From contig CALSFV010000085.1 of the NCBI GenBank assembly GCA_943737045.1, positions 77,001 to 141,000 on the forward strand: 64,000 bases of DNA, given 5' to 3'. Shown in pieces: positions 32,121 to 43,480 of this stretch (the stretch's first letter is position 1; every line of letters starts with the position of its first letter). The stretch comes from Parapristionchus giblindavisi (taxonomy: Eukaryota > Nematoda > Chromadorea > Rhabditida > Diplogasteridae). Below the pieces are notes generated by a model that saw only the letters and a program-made list of their open reading frames with translations, searched no databases and had not been told where the DNA came from. The position numbers were made by a program, and so were the translations under genes.

Positions 32121-32399
32121 TTAGAATTAGCGAGGGATTCGATTGAGCCCATTTTTCGTCAATACCACTTATATGTGAATTTTCTCAGATGTTACACAAC
32201 GTTTTCGCTTGTTAGTAAAACATTTTATTGCTGTAGTGGAATAATATTAGCGAAAATCGCACTATATTCTAGTTTTACAAAGCATCATGTTTTTCCTCGA
32301 AAGCGTAAATACAAGTAACTATCATTGATTATTTACTTTTATTTAACAAAACATTTAAAGAAATAAGCACATAGCAAATCGATTTTGAGTAGGATATCA

Positions 32400-32466
32400 A
32401 TGGAGAACATCATGCTTCTCCGGAGGCTCGCGGGCGTTGCGGGCGCGATGTTCCCATTCCCTCTCT
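32400..32466 (+). other. Short GC-rich frame followed by AATAAA
   Basis: ATGGAGAACATCATGCTTCT opens 22 codons (MENIMLLRRLAGVAGAMFPF then PL) and stops. GAATAAATATT lies about 20 bp on. GC content stands out from the surroundings. Too short to call; perhaps the end of a captured gene. Confidence 0.2.
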
Positions 32467-33175
32467 AATCATTACCAGTTATTGAATAAATATTTAAAAA
32501 AATCAAGACATCGAGTTTCGGTTAACTCTACAACCCGCTTTGTTCATACAGCCAGAACCCCATGAGAGTACCACGATGTGGACATTCATAAGATGTCTGT
32601 AGCAACAACAACATGCAATCAAGTGAAGGAAGTGAATGCTGCAAACAATATTGAAAATCCCACCTAATCCATATTTTCTCGATAAAACCCATGATTTACG
32701 TGCTCTCTCACTATCTCCTCAGTCTAAAAAAGCGGTAAGTAAGAGCACGTAACAGCGTGAATACGGTAAGTACATCACTTGCTAGCTCGTATACGAATAA
32801 ATGACAAAAACTTACAGAATGACGATGAGCACCGTGATCATCACGTCTGCAGTGCGGCTGCACTCAGAGTTAGCCGAGGAATAGACGTAAACATCGGTAA
32901 TGGTGTAAAAGAACGAAATTTATGTAAAAGTAGCAGAATTTTTTAAAAATTTTCAATTAGGAAACGTCGTCTTTTTACACCACAATTAAATCAAGTGCAT
33001 AAAACGAGCTAGTTCATTTAATTCGTATTTTTAAAAAATTATGATTTTCAAATTGAAAGTGTAATATAATATGAAGAAGCTATTAAGCAAATAAAAAGTT
33101 TTCCTGCCCCATAGGAAAATAGTGAGAATTAATTTAATGTAAATTTTTTTCAAAAATTCCCAATTCCAGCCTTCG

Positions 33176-33379
33176 TTGACCGTTGATCAAAAAACTCTCC
33201 TTGACAATAGTTTCTTAGATTTAGCCAAGGAGTCGACTGCACCCACTCCCGAATCGATTGGATTCGAAATAAATCTTTTAGGAAAAGGCGCCAAAACGTT
33301 GTGTGGTCACCTCCTGAAGCGAATTTTCAATTGGAAGGAATTTCCAAGTACCAGTGAACTACACTCATGGAGCCTGTAA
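33176..33379 (+). pseudogene. Exon-like 67-codon frame, third copy
   Basis: Same frame as 28788-28991, with acceptor-like CCCAATTCCAG before it and CCTGTAATT after it. The frame is fully open. Its arm is unpaired here. Confidence 0.35.
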
Positions 33380-33577
33380 TTATCATATATAAAACAAAAA
33401 AATCTATTTTTCATCGATACCGCACCTATGTCGATTTTCTCAGATAGTGTGTTATACCGATGTGTGGCTCCGCCTCTTTTTGATAAACCCTGTTTATATA
33501 ATGATTCTGGGTCCGCCTATTTAACAGCGCGGGCATGGACACCGACAACGTGCAGTGAAACACCCCAAATATCTTTA

Positions 33578-33754
33578 TTATTTCTGAAAACAGTATGCAG
33601 CCGGCTCCTCAGCAGCAGTTTGGACGTCCAAAAACGAGAAGGACCATTGACATCTTGACTCCACGATTGGGATGTTCATCAGTGACGATCTTCTTATGCT
33701 CTTCAGTCCCGGTAACGAATCGAACAATTGAAATGAGAAACGATAAAGTACCAT
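33578..33754 (-). CDS. Small ORF (58 aa), block A, unit 4
   Basis: Same frame as 19857-20033: MVLYRFSFQLFDSLPGLKSI...VQTAAEEPAAYCFQK, stop, then ATAATAAAG. Differences from unit 3 include both amino-acid changes and silent changes. ATG at 33754. Confidence 0.35.
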   Translation of the reverse strand: MVLYRFSFQLFDSLPGLKSIRRSSLMNIPIVESRCQWSFSFLDVQTAAEEPAAYCFQK

Positions 33755-33760
33755 TGAGAC

Positions 33761-33914
33761 GGCACTAGGTCGGATGAGAAACAATGAATAATAACCGACA
33801 AAATGGTAACTATTTGCATGTGAAAGACAAGCACTAATGAATAGACAAAGTACATATGCAAATGGTTATCATCCAGTCGGTTATTATTTATTGGTTCTTA
33901 TCCCACCTAGTGCC
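33761..33914. mobile_element. MITE with GGCACTAGG termini, unit 4 copy
   Basis: A 154-bp copy at the same site as 20040-20178, with a perfect ATTGAGAC duplication (33753-33760, 33915-33922). A shared insertion, not an independent one. Confidence 0.85.
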
Positions 33915-33922
33915 ATTGAGAC

Positions 33923-35690
33923 ACAAAATGTTAGTAAGCTAGATTTTTCTCTTTTCGCAATTTTTAAAGATTGCTCAAGATTAGAAAAGATGGTACTTCT
34001 TCTGATAACGACATTACTCTCGAAGTATCAATTTTTTCTTTGAAAGGACAAATTTTATAAATGATTCTAAAAGAAATATAATAAAAAGATGACTATAGAC
34101 AAATTAATGGTTGGAGGATGCCGTTATCGAAAGTACGACCGAAATTGAAATCGAGGAAAGTAAAGAAAAAGTAGCGAGAGAGTGAGTAAAACGAGGAGTG
34201 TTCTCTGTTTTCTTTTCTTTTCATGACTTTTCAACAGATTTTAATATTAATCAAGGTATTCTCGTACCTCCCAGATCAGCCATTGATTGTAGATCGTCTG
34301 ACGTCGTCTCCGATAATATCCTCGCTGCTGGGCAAACGTGACGTCATCAGGTGTATGTCATCATGTACCACGGTCGATAACGGCTCGCCACGCTTCACGA
34401 ACGATTGATTTGATGATCTGAAAAGGATTTGGCATTACCCAAAGCAATAGATCAACGTCCACTATGATCTCATAGAGCAAGAAAGTAATGAGAAAAGAGT
34501 TTAAAGAGCGGAGAGTTTCACATTGAGAATATTTGAATCTAATTTATAACAATTCTTGACATGGAACAGAGAACTACGAAGGGGAAACTCGGGGAAGAAA
34601 ATTTATCACATTCACACATTGGTGCGGTGGGTCATGCAGGGGATGATCCTTCATAGTTCAATGGGTCTTCGTTCATCTATACATCGATTAATCAATAACA
34701 ATAGACGCAATAACAGATCGATAATCATGAGTGTTGAAGAGAAGAAGAGAGTAACGACAAGGAAGAGATATAGCTAGAAAAGGCGGGAAAATCACCGAGA
34801 GCGAAGGGGCAAAAGGAAGAATGCAAACGAAGGAAGGGAAGAGAGGCAGTAGGATAGGGCAAGACCATGGTGAGAGGGAAAATTGGAGAGAGAAGTAGAG
34901 GTGGAGTGATTGAGAGATAGCGAAGGAGAGGGAGGAAAAGGAAGAGGGAGAGGGATGGCAAGGGACTGGACTATAATAATTACGAATGAAAAGAAGAAGA
35001 AAAGTATATCGAGAAGTAGTTCCAAATGGTGGGATACGCAAATGAATCAACAGTATCGAGGCTAGATCATTGACGCAACGTTTTTTTCTTTCTCTGCACT
35101 CTCTCGCTTTCCCACAATCTCTCACTCTGTCAGCTCTCTCGTACGTTAGCACGCTCTCTGAAGCACATGATAGAGGCAAAGATCAAAGATCAAAGATCAA
35201 TTTTAAAAAGGAAACAAACAGGGAATGAAGAGTGGCGAAAGGAAGTAAGACTGCAAACGAAATGAACGAGAATGATAAAATGTGAAGTAGATAATCATAT
35301 GCAAGACTAGACAACAATAACGGAATTACAAGCAATTAGTTAAAATCTCAATGAACGAAATAGGGTTGGAATGAAGGAAAGGAAGAAGAAGAGGAAGAGG
35401 GCCATAGGAGACATATCAGAAAACATGGGGAATCGATCGAAAAGTCTGGGAATCACCAAAACACAATTGATGGTAGGTCATTGACGAATGCATAGTTTTT
35501 CTTTCTCTGCACTCTCTCACTGACCCATACTCTCTCACTCTGTCTGTACTCTCTCACATTTGCACACTCTCTGCTATGATCAAAGAACGATCACGTAATC
35601 TCGTCGTAGCCAGGGAAGGAATAGGATTAGTAAATCATCTTTACGTGCACGTGAATTCAGATCGATGACCATAGGAACAGGATAGATCAT
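33923..35690. other. Block B, unit 4, no gene seen
   Basis: Same GA-rich and CT-rich layout as in the other units. The 163-codon minus-strand frame at 34688-35179 is Ser/Leu/Phe low complexity. Confidence 0.55.
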
Positions 35691-35699
35691 TCCTTCCGA

Positions 35700-35763
35700 T
35701 TCTTCCAGAACATCAAGATCGAGCGCGTGATTGTGCGCGCGCTCCTTGGTATTCCGTATATAA
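35700..35763 (+). promoter_or_regulatory. Block C promoter, unit 4
   Basis: TTCCAGAA (35703-35710), GAGCGCGTGATTGTGCGCGC and TATATAA at 35757-35763. Confidence 0.55.
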
Positions 35764-37771
35764 GACCACATCTTGGCTCTCATTGTCATTTATCGTCTCT
35801 TCCCACCTGCTCGTCTTCATCTCTCATCCTCTCAACCGCAACTCCGATGACCTTCTCGATGCATCTCAACTTCCGGAGTACTCTGCGCTAATCTACACGT
35901 GGATACGTCTTCTATCCATGGATACGCATGTTTCTTGAGAGGTATCTTATTCCACGATTGCCGTATTATTGATTATCTTTCTCTTATTGTGTTTTCTTTC
36001 ATGCAACATCTTGCCGCATCCGTTGACTTACTGTAGTTGCTGCCCTCTGCCGTCATTTATCGTCTTTCGATCGCTGCCCGCCTTCATCTCTCATCCGCTC
36101 GACTACAACTCCACTGGCCGTCTCGTTGCCCGTGAATTCGTCATCTAACCAAGGATACGTCTGTTTCTTCAGTCAGGTATCGTACCCAACCCCACCATAA
36201 CCGTATCGATCAACATTCTGTTAATGCCCCCTGCCGTACTGTAGTGTTCGGCTGGGTATGACATCATGGATAGTTGATTTTGGTAGACCATTAGTTATAG
36301 TTCCTTAGTTATGGATTGTTACATTTTGCTTACGTGCCTACTCCGTAACCCCCTCCACCGCGTGTCTAACGCGGCAGTGTGTTATGGCGTAGGCACGGGA
36401 AAATGTAACGATGTATTAGTTCTAATTCTTTTTTTTCGTTAGTTAGTTAGTCAGTCTTACGATACCGTATCCCGGTATGACCGTTCATGGGGTATTCCCG
36501 GTAACGAGCAATTTATAAGGCTCACCGGGTTTACCTCAAGTACGGCTGGGTATGGTTTCGTGGATAGATTAGCGCAGTATAGTATTTGTTAGTATTTCGT
36601 TTTTTTGCATGAGTACCATGTATTAGCTCTTTACCTCCACAGTAGAGATCTTTCCTAATCTTTCGGTTTTATTTTTTACTGTATCTATCCATCTACAGGT
36701 TGACTCATTGTTTCGTCGTCGATATCGATCGTCATCATCACCTACTCTACGGTCTACTCTAGTCTACTCCACTCTACACTACACTACTCTACTCTACGGG
36801 CGACGCTAAGCAGCTATAACGGGTTCTGGAGGCTTCGATGCGACGTCGACTCTTCGGCTACTGAAGTGAAGACCAGTACTTCTCGACTACTACTCGGTAC
36901 GTTGACATCTACTTTTACCGTAGACATCTTTCTTACTGTAACTATTTTCTTTTTACTCTATCTTTCTTTCCCTCGTCTATGCTATTCTATCCATCTACAG
37001 GTCAACCCATTGCTTCGTCGTTAACGATAGTCATAATCATCTTCTCCACTCTGCTCCACTCCACTCTACTATACCGCTCAACTACAACTCCGCTGACCAT
37101 CTTGATGCATGCAATCTTCGCTCGTCTGCCCTTTAATTCGTCATCTAACCAAGGATACGCCTGTTTCTTCAGTCAGATATCGTATCCCACCCCACCACAA
37201 CCGCATCGATCAACCTTCTGTTAATGCCCTCTGCCTTGCGGTAGTGTACGGCTGGGTGACCCCATGGATAGTTGATTTGGGTAGACCACTAGTTTTAGTT
37301 CCTTGGTTAGTTCCAATTCTCGTTTTTTTCGTTAGTTAGATAGTCTTACGGTACCGTATCCCGGTAACGAGCAATTTATAAGGCTCGCCGGGTTTACCTC
37401 AAGTACGGCTGGGTATGGTTTCGTGGATAGATTAGCGTAGTATATTATTTAGTATTTCGATTTTTTTGTTGCATTAGTATCATGTCTCTCTTTACCTCTA
37501 CAGTAGACATCTTTCTTACTGTATCGGTTTTCTTTTTACTGTATCTATTCATCTACAGGTTCACTCATGGTTTCTTCGTCAACGATCGTTATCATCATCT
37601 TTTCTACTCTAGTCTACTCTACGGGCAACTCTAAGCTACTCTTACGGATACAGTAGATGACATGGGTGAGACGTCGACTTTTGCACTACTGGTGTGAAGA
37701 CCAGTGAAGAGTGTCATCCTGACGAATGCTCTCAATGATGGAGTGCTATACTTCTTTCTAAACTAAATAAA
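35764..37771 (+). pseudogene. Block C exon/intron-like modules, unit 4
   Basis: Shorter copy. Donor TCAG/GTATCGTACCC near 36176, acceptor CCATCTACAG/GTTGACTC near 36700, donor CTACTACTCG/GTACGTTGAC near 36895, acceptor CCATCTACAG near 37001, AATAAA at 37766-37771. An exon-like frame reads TTTPLTILMHAIFARLPFNS then SSNQGYACFFSQ up to the next GTATCG-like site. The second intronic module (37340-37430) has lost 25-30 bp. Confidence 0.4.
36312..36415. mobile_element. GTGCCTACGCC hairpin element, unit 4
   Basis: Same position as in units 2 and 3; slightly longer loop (CTCCACCGCGTGTC). Confidence 0.6.
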
Positions 37772-38027
37772 GCTTTTTTGTGGTTTTAATGTTTACGAGT
37801 GGTGTCCAAGCCCGCGAAGTTAAATGTACGAGAATCACTATGTAAGCACGAAAAAGCAGAAATGGCGGAGCCACATATCGGTGTATAAGGACGGGCTCTA
37901 GAGAGTTTACAGAAAACGTAAGAGATGATTACTACAGTATGTTGAAACTACGAAAGTTAGAGTACTTCAACGATAAAATAAGTAAAAAGTGTATACCTTA
38001 CAATTAGAGATAATATAAAGAATACAA

Positions 38028-38048
38028 GTGAAGCGTTCCAAATTTTTT
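38028..38048 (+). pseudogene. U6 3'-end remnant, unit 4
   Basis: GTGAAGCGTTCCAAATTTTT plus T, preceded by TAATATAAAGAATACAA, which in unit 1 lies 80 bp upstream of U6. An internal deletion therefore removed the U6 body. Confidence 0.7.
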
Positions 38049-38381
38049 GTACATTTTTCTTTTCTAAATCGCCGAGTGTTTATTTACTTTCTTTTGAGGA
38101 TCGATTGAGTTCCTGAATTTCGTTTAATGTTCTTAATTGTGAGCTATTAATGTGATAAAAAACTGTTCTAGGGATATATATCTATCAGGTGCAAGTTGTT
38201 CATTGAATAGGCGAATGAAAAATAGATAAAGAACCGATTATGGAGTGAATGAAAACTGCAGGATCACCGACAGATTTAAAAGGAATCAATATTTAATGAT
38301 GAACTATTCATAGTAGCATGAAACTGTAATTCAATAAAATTAATAATACATTTGATGAATAAAAACAAAAAAAAAGAAAAT

Positions 38382-38452
38382 TACGATGCGGGGAATAGAA
38401 CCCCGGCCTTGTGGGTGAGAGCCACAAATCCTAACCACTAGACCACATCGGA
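38382..38452 (-). pseudogene. tRNA-Glu pseudogene, unit 4 copy a
   Basis: Anticodon arm intact. The T loop is TTCTATT (invariant G lost) and one acceptor base is changed. Confidence 0.75.
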
Positions 38453-38519
38453 TGGTGGTAGGAGTTTCAAGGTAGACATTGATGTACAACTTCGATTGAC
38501 ACTTAGGTAGACATCTAAG

Positions 38520-39010
38520 TGAGTTGAAATATCCAAAACAATTCAATGAATTTCTCTTATTTTCACACAATGATATTAGTACACTCTCTAAAATAGTATT
38601 AGTTACTGTATTTTGTTAAATCGCACAAAACGTTTGGTGTCTCATTGTCAGGCTGGAATCGAACCAGCGACCTTCTGTTTACTAGACAGACGCTCTGCCA
38701 CTGAGCCAATGAGGCGGCTGATTCAGAATTGCTAAGTTATCGTTTCGAGAAAAGCAAACAAATTATCCTACTAGAATCTTTCACTCGATTTTTGCCCTTT
38801 CGGGCGTTCAAAAATTGCATACAGCACCCGTGTTTCAGGGGCTATAGCGGGCAATTGGGAAAAGTTTTCAACCAGCAATAAACGCACCTCGGCTAGGCCT
38901 CATTGGTCACGTTATCGCCACTGCGCAAAGCTAATGATAGAGCGGAGTAGAGAGCGGGTCAATCGAGAATGCGGCGCATTCCAGACAGGTTTGACCGAGT
39001 ACAAGGTCAC
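38520..39010. mobile_element. Unit-4-specific segment with tRNA-Thr-like sequence
   Basis: Lies between two tRNA-Glu copies and is absent from the other units. It holds the sequence at 38640-38715 and a small GCCCTTTCGGGC hairpin near 38798. Otherwise not recognised. Block D resumes near 39050. Confidence 0.45.
38640..38715 (-). pseudogene. tRNA-Thr(AGT)-like sequence
   Basis: D arm GGCTCAGTGGCAGAGC, anticodon stem CTGTCTAGTAAACAG with loop CTAGTAA (anticodon AGT) and a perfect T arm GCTGG-TTCGATT-CCAGC. The acceptor GCCTCAT pairs 6 of 7 with ATGAGAC only if six extra bases (CTGACA) after the T arm are skipped. It is probably non-functional or tRNA-derived. Confidence 0.65.
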
Positions 39011-39121
39011 CGAGATTTTAGACGTTAAAGGAATTAATATATAATTTAATCCATATTACAAGAATTCTTAGTATGAATAAAATCAATAATCCATTTGATG
39101 AATAACAACAAAACTAGAAAT

Positions 39122-39192
39122 TCCGATGCGGGGAATCGAACCCCGGCCTTGTGGGTGAGAGCCGCAAATCCTAACCACTAGACCACATAGGA
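39122..39192 (-). pseudogene. tRNA-Glu pseudogene, unit 4 copy b
   Basis: The T arm is perfect. The acceptor 5' strand reads TCCTATG against CATCGGA and the anticodon stem has a C-A mismatch. Confidence 0.75.
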
Positions 39193-39252
39193 TGGTGGAA
39201 GTAGTTTCAAGGCAGACATTGATGTTCAACTTCGATTGAAACTTGACATATG

Positions 39253-39346
39253 TCGACAACAAAGCGTTTTCCTCTCCGCTCTGGAAACACTCTCTTGTGT
39301 GCAAAGAAAGCGAGAGAACATTGGCAGAGCGGAGAGATTTAAATTA
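39253..39346. repeat. Hairpin repeat, unit 4 block D
   Basis: Same hairpin as 9254-9342 with a decayed left end. Confidence 0.55.
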
Positions 39347-39633
39347 GGCTTACGATCTCTTTAATGAAGTGTGATCTCTCGGTGATCGATGACTTTCAAA
39401 ATTTAGCAAACTACTTTTGATGAAAGTTTGTCACGGAAATAACGTTAGAAAAACTTTGATTTGAAATCAACTGATTAAAACGACTCCTTAGGGAATCTCA
39501 CCGCTAAAACTTTCACATAGACAATTTTCAGCTTGGAAGGTCGAAGTAATTACTCTCTATTAAGAATTGCAATTGAAGAACTGATCATTTGATCAACGAG
39601 CGCGTGGAATGATCTTTGCATAATCATCAATTA

Positions 39634-40033
39634 GCTCACTCTCTATTGATGCAAATTAGTTTTGGAACCCGACGATTTATAACCGTCGATTGGGAACTAA
39701 CTATTTAGAACCATAATTTCAAAACTTGAACTTCGTAACCAAGTTGATGAAAATGGAATAACTTCAATATTATCGTCTAGCCATGCGGATTTTGATCGTT
39801 TGATCTCTGATTGAGATCCAAATCTCATTGTTTTACATACAAGTGTCTCTTACGTGACTCATTTGCAAGATTTGCATGTATGGGATCGCCTTAAAGACGA
39901 TCAGATACATCTTATTTAATTTTGTTCTTTTCAATTTGTTCTTCAGTTTTGAAATTATGGTTCCAAATCGTCAGTTCCTAATCGACGGTTAAAAATCGTC
40001 GGGTTCCAAAGCTAATTTGCATCAATAGAGAGC
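39634..40033. mobile_element. Palindromic element, about 400 bp
   Basis: Outer arms of about 95 bp: CTCTATTGATGCAAATTAG and GGAACCCGACGATTTATAAC at the left, with complements at 39945-40033. Unit-4 specific. It replaces the first part of block E. No ORF. Confidence 0.6.
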
Positions 40034-40200
40034 ATAATCGTCTCATTTACTGTCTGCGTCGAAACTCCTACGTAAATGTAGGCCGACCTCTAACGATGTT
40101 ATAGCTGTTCAAGGTACGAACCTCTTTTAGCTTATCCCTCTAAACGGGCGAAGCCAACATCACTATATAAGGGGTACACTCAAATGGACCGGTTAAAGTA
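40034..40200 (+). pseudogene. Block E remnant, unit 4
   Basis: Only the exon 1 neighbourhood (CTGCGTCGAAACTCC...GTTCAAGGTACGAACC) remains, joined to the promoter module (GGGCGAAGCC, CTATATAAGG). Intron and exon 2 are deleted. Confidence 0.5.
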
Positions 40201-40230
40201 TATCTACATCATTTGAAATATTTGTTAATA

Positions 40231-40303
40231 GGGACCCATGGTCTAGTGGATAACAGGTCGACGGCCAATGCGAGCGGTTGGTCGGCTAGTAAGTTCGAAT
40301 CCT
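40231..40303 (+). repeat. tRNA-like sequence, unit 4 block E
   Basis: A box and AGTTCGAATCCT B box present; one base is missing after GGTCG. Confidence 0.55.
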
Positions 40304-40976
40304 AGAGGAAGATCAGCGAAAGAAAAACTCTCCCTAACAATTGTCAACTATTTTTTGTTTTTTTCCTTGACAAATTTTCTCTTTCACTTTTTTTAACAAA
40401 GAGAAAGCGAAACATTAAACACATTAAAGCGTGTGTTCTGTAGCAGAGAATTGTTTTAAAAAAATGAACTTGAGTATAATTCTGGCTTATATGTGCTATC
40501 AAGTGAAAGTTTTAGAGATAGCACCTCTTTAAGTTAGTCTCTCAGTGCCCCTTTTAGGTAAGAGAGGTAGAAGTCAAGAGGGAAGGCACGATCGGTATTC
40601 CGCGTTTCCGTACAGATTTCGTATGAAAAAGTCGAAAAAAATATGAGAAACAAAAGATTATGTTCAATGTCCTCCAGAAATGTATTCAGTTGATAAAGTG
40701 GAGTAATATGATAGTTTGGCGGTCAGGGATTCACGGAAACGCAGGAACTATCCAGAGTCAGCCAATATTTGTCTTTGTTTCTGTGGCGATCGTGAGGTTA
40801 TCAGTCAACGATCGTGACTCTTAGCATAATTTTTATTTGCTTATTCAGTTCATAGAACGAAAAACGGCATAGACATGCCGCAAAAAGTGCGATCGGTACG
40901 GACTGTACGCACCTGATTTAAAATTAGAATGAATAATTAATCTAAGATAATCTACAGAAATGTGCATACAAGATCG

Positions 40977-41050
40977 GGCTACAGTAATCCATATCTCTAT
41001 AACTACAGTAATCCATATCTCTTTAACTACAGTAATAAATATCTCCATCA
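40977..41050 (+). repeat. 24-bp minisatellite, about 3 copies
   Basis: The shortest of the four arrays. Confidence 0.8.
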
Positions 41051-41386
41051 GTTGATACTTTTTTGTTCAGTGTTCATCAGTTTTGACATACTGCAGTAAA
41101 CGTTCTTTTTGACTACTTTTTATGTCCATTCATATAAAAAAAGCATGAACAAAACGCTGATGCGAAACGTGACAGCTTTCAAAGATTCATTTCGTTTCTG
41201 AAACACACACATATGATTATTAATTCTATTGCGTTGCATATAAATGTTGTTCCAAAATATTTCAAAACTGAGTGGCCATCTTAAAGATAAAAGGTGATGA
41301 TCATCAACATTAATTTTCTATATCAATTATGCACAATATTAAGTCTATAAATTAAATTAGCCATAATATTTTGGGCAGTACGACAT

Positions 41387-41737
41387 TTTGGAACGGCCGT
41401 TTTGGAACGGGACGTTTTGGAACACGGCCATTTTGGAACGGCCGTTTTGGAACGGGACGTTTTGGAACACGGCCATTTTGGAACACGGACGTTTTGGAAC
41501 GGGACATTTTGGAACGGGACGTTTTGGAACACGGACGTTTTGGAACGGGACGTTTTGGAACACGGACGTTTTGGAACGGGACGTTTTGGAACACGGCCGT
41601 TTTGGAACACGGCCGTTTTGGAACGGGACGTTTTGGAACGGGACGTTTTGGAACACGGACGTTTTGGAACGGGACGTTTTGGAACACGGACGTTTTGGAA
41701 CGGGACGTTTTGGAACACGGACGTTTTGGACGTTTGG
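41387..41737. repeat. 15/16-bp TTTTGGAAC subrepeats, left arm
   Basis: About 22 alternating copies of GTTTTGGAACGGGAC (15) and GTTTTGGAACACGGAC or GTTTTGGAACACGGCC (16). The right arm has about ten in opposite orientation, so the arms are unequal in copy number. Confidence 0.85.
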
Positions 41738-41863
41738 GGGGGGGTGACATTTCAGCAACCGCATTTCGGCAACCGACATTTCGGCAACGGGGCATAACTC
41801 GGTTCGTAGGGGTCATAGAAACATGAGATGGGTATCAATGTGATCAGCATCAGTAACACTACC

Positions 41864-43480
41864 GTAATCTACCGTAACCCAGTTCGGTGGGTCAGATAAA
41901 GTTCCGTGGGTCAGATCAGGGCATAACTCGGTTCGTAGGGGTCATAGAAACACGAGATGGGTATCAATGTGATCAGCATCAGCAACATTACCGTAATCTA
42001 CCGTAACCCAGTTCGGTGGGTCAGATCAAGTTCGGTGGGTCAGATTTCACTAAAAATTGTCGGAACAGCTACTTCTTGTGCGTTATCATTATGAGCTATT
42101 GCAAACTACCGTAATCTACCGTAACTCAGTTCGGTGGGTCAGATCAAGTGCGATGGGTCAGATTTTAGTAATGACACAACCGGCATTCCGGTAACGTTCC
42201 ATAACTAGCTTGTCGGGTACTAGCAATTTTTTTTCAAATAAAATTTGAAAATTGAAAAATTTTTTTTAAAAATTTTGATATTTTTAACGTCATTTGCCGC
42301 ATACCCCTGTTGTTAGTTACAGTTATCCTTTCTCTAATCTGAAACACACAATTTTAGCGAAATCTGACCAACCGAACTTGTTCTGACCCACCGAACCGGG
42401 TTACGGTAGATTACGGTATTTTGCAATAGCTCATAATGATAACGTTATCATTATGAGCTATTGCAAACGACCGTAATCTACCGTAACCCGGTTCGGTGGG
42501 TCAGATCAAGTTTGGTGGGTCAGAATTCACTTCTAACTGTCGGAATGGCCACTACTTGTGCGAAATCATTATGACGTATTGCAAACTACCGTAATCTACC
42601 ATAACCCCGGTTCGGTGGGTCAGATCAAGTTCGATGGGTCAGATTTCACTACAAACTGTGGGAATGGCCACTACGTGTGCGATATCATTATGAGCTATTG
42701 CAAACTACCGTAACCAGGTTCGGTGGGTCAGATCAAGTGCGGTGGGTCAGATCTCAGTATAAATTGTGCAAATGGTCACTATGTGCGGGGTATGATTATG
42801 AGTTATTGTAAACTACCGTAATCCACCGTAATCCGGTTCGGTGGGTCAGATCAAGTGCGATGTGTCATATTTCACTAAAAAGTGTCCAAATGGTAGTTTA
42901 CAATAACTCATAATCATACCACACGCATAGTAATCATTTGGAAAATTTTTAGTGAAATCTGACCCATCGCACTTGATCTGACCCACCGAACTGGGTTACG
43001 GTAGATTACGGTAGTTTGCAATAGCTCATAATGATAACGCACAAGTAGTAGCTGTTCCGACAATTTTTAGTGAAATCTGACCCACCGAACTTGATCTGAC
43101 CCACCGAACCGGGTTACGGTAGATTACGGTATTTTGCAATAGCTCATAATGATAACGCACAAGTAGTAGCTGTTCCGACAATTTTTAGTGAAATCTGACC
43201 CACCGAACTTGATCTGACCCACCGAACCGGGTTACGGTAGATTACGGTATTTTGCAATAGCTCATAATGATAACGCACAAGTAGTAGCTGTTCCGACAAT
43301 TTTTAGTGAAATCTGACCCACCGAACTTGATCTGACCCACCGAACAGGATTACGGTAGATTACGGTAGTTTGCAATAGCTCATGATGATATCACACACGT
43401 AGTGGCCATTCCGTCAATTTTTAGTTAAGTCTGACCCACCGAACTTGATCTGACCCACCGAACAGGATTACGGTAGATTA
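41864..43480. repeat. 118-bp satellite with orientation switches
   Basis: Monomer contains ACCGTAATCTACCGTAACCC, GGTTCGGTGGGTCAGATCAA and TATCATTATGAGCTATTGC. The period of 118 is exact at 43018, 43136 and 43254, with almost no differences, so amplification is recent. Orientation flips near 42430, where a perfect palindrome GCTCATAATGATAAC-GTTATCATTATGAGC lies, and again near 42890. Confidence 0.85.

Larger units (their letters stand above)
19232..33450 (+). repeat. Composite tandem repeat unit 3, with large insertions
   Basis: Blocks A (19232-20033), B (to about 21860), C (to 25303, internally duplicated), D (to about 29590, with a 3.55-kb fold-back), E (to 30688) and part of F (to 31068). 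Then come two partial arms of the same fold-back family (31069-33450), one split by another fold-back. Unit 4 starts inside block A directly after this. Confidence 0.75.
31069..33450 (+). mobile_element. Partial arms of the 3.55-kb fold-back family
   Basis: 31069-31189 plus 32121-32200 form one diverged arm end, with a decayed 67-codon exon. 32700-33450 is a second, better arm ending ATTTTCTCAGATAGTGTGTT. 32200-32700 is unmatched apart from a short frame at 32400-32466. The second arm's end joins block A of unit 4 directly. Confidence 0.6.

Noticed and set aside
34688..35179. 163-codon minus-strand frame, and similar ones at 1915-2157 and 20788-21135
   Set aside because: Ser/Leu/Phe low complexity caused by GA-rich sequence on the other strand; not conserved in length between units.
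41323..41826. Several frames of 119-154 codons on both strands (SKTSRSKTS, FGTGRFGTR)
   Set aside because: Translation of 15/16-bp terminal repeats of a transposable element; open in many frames because the repeats lack stops. The same applies to 43486-43902.
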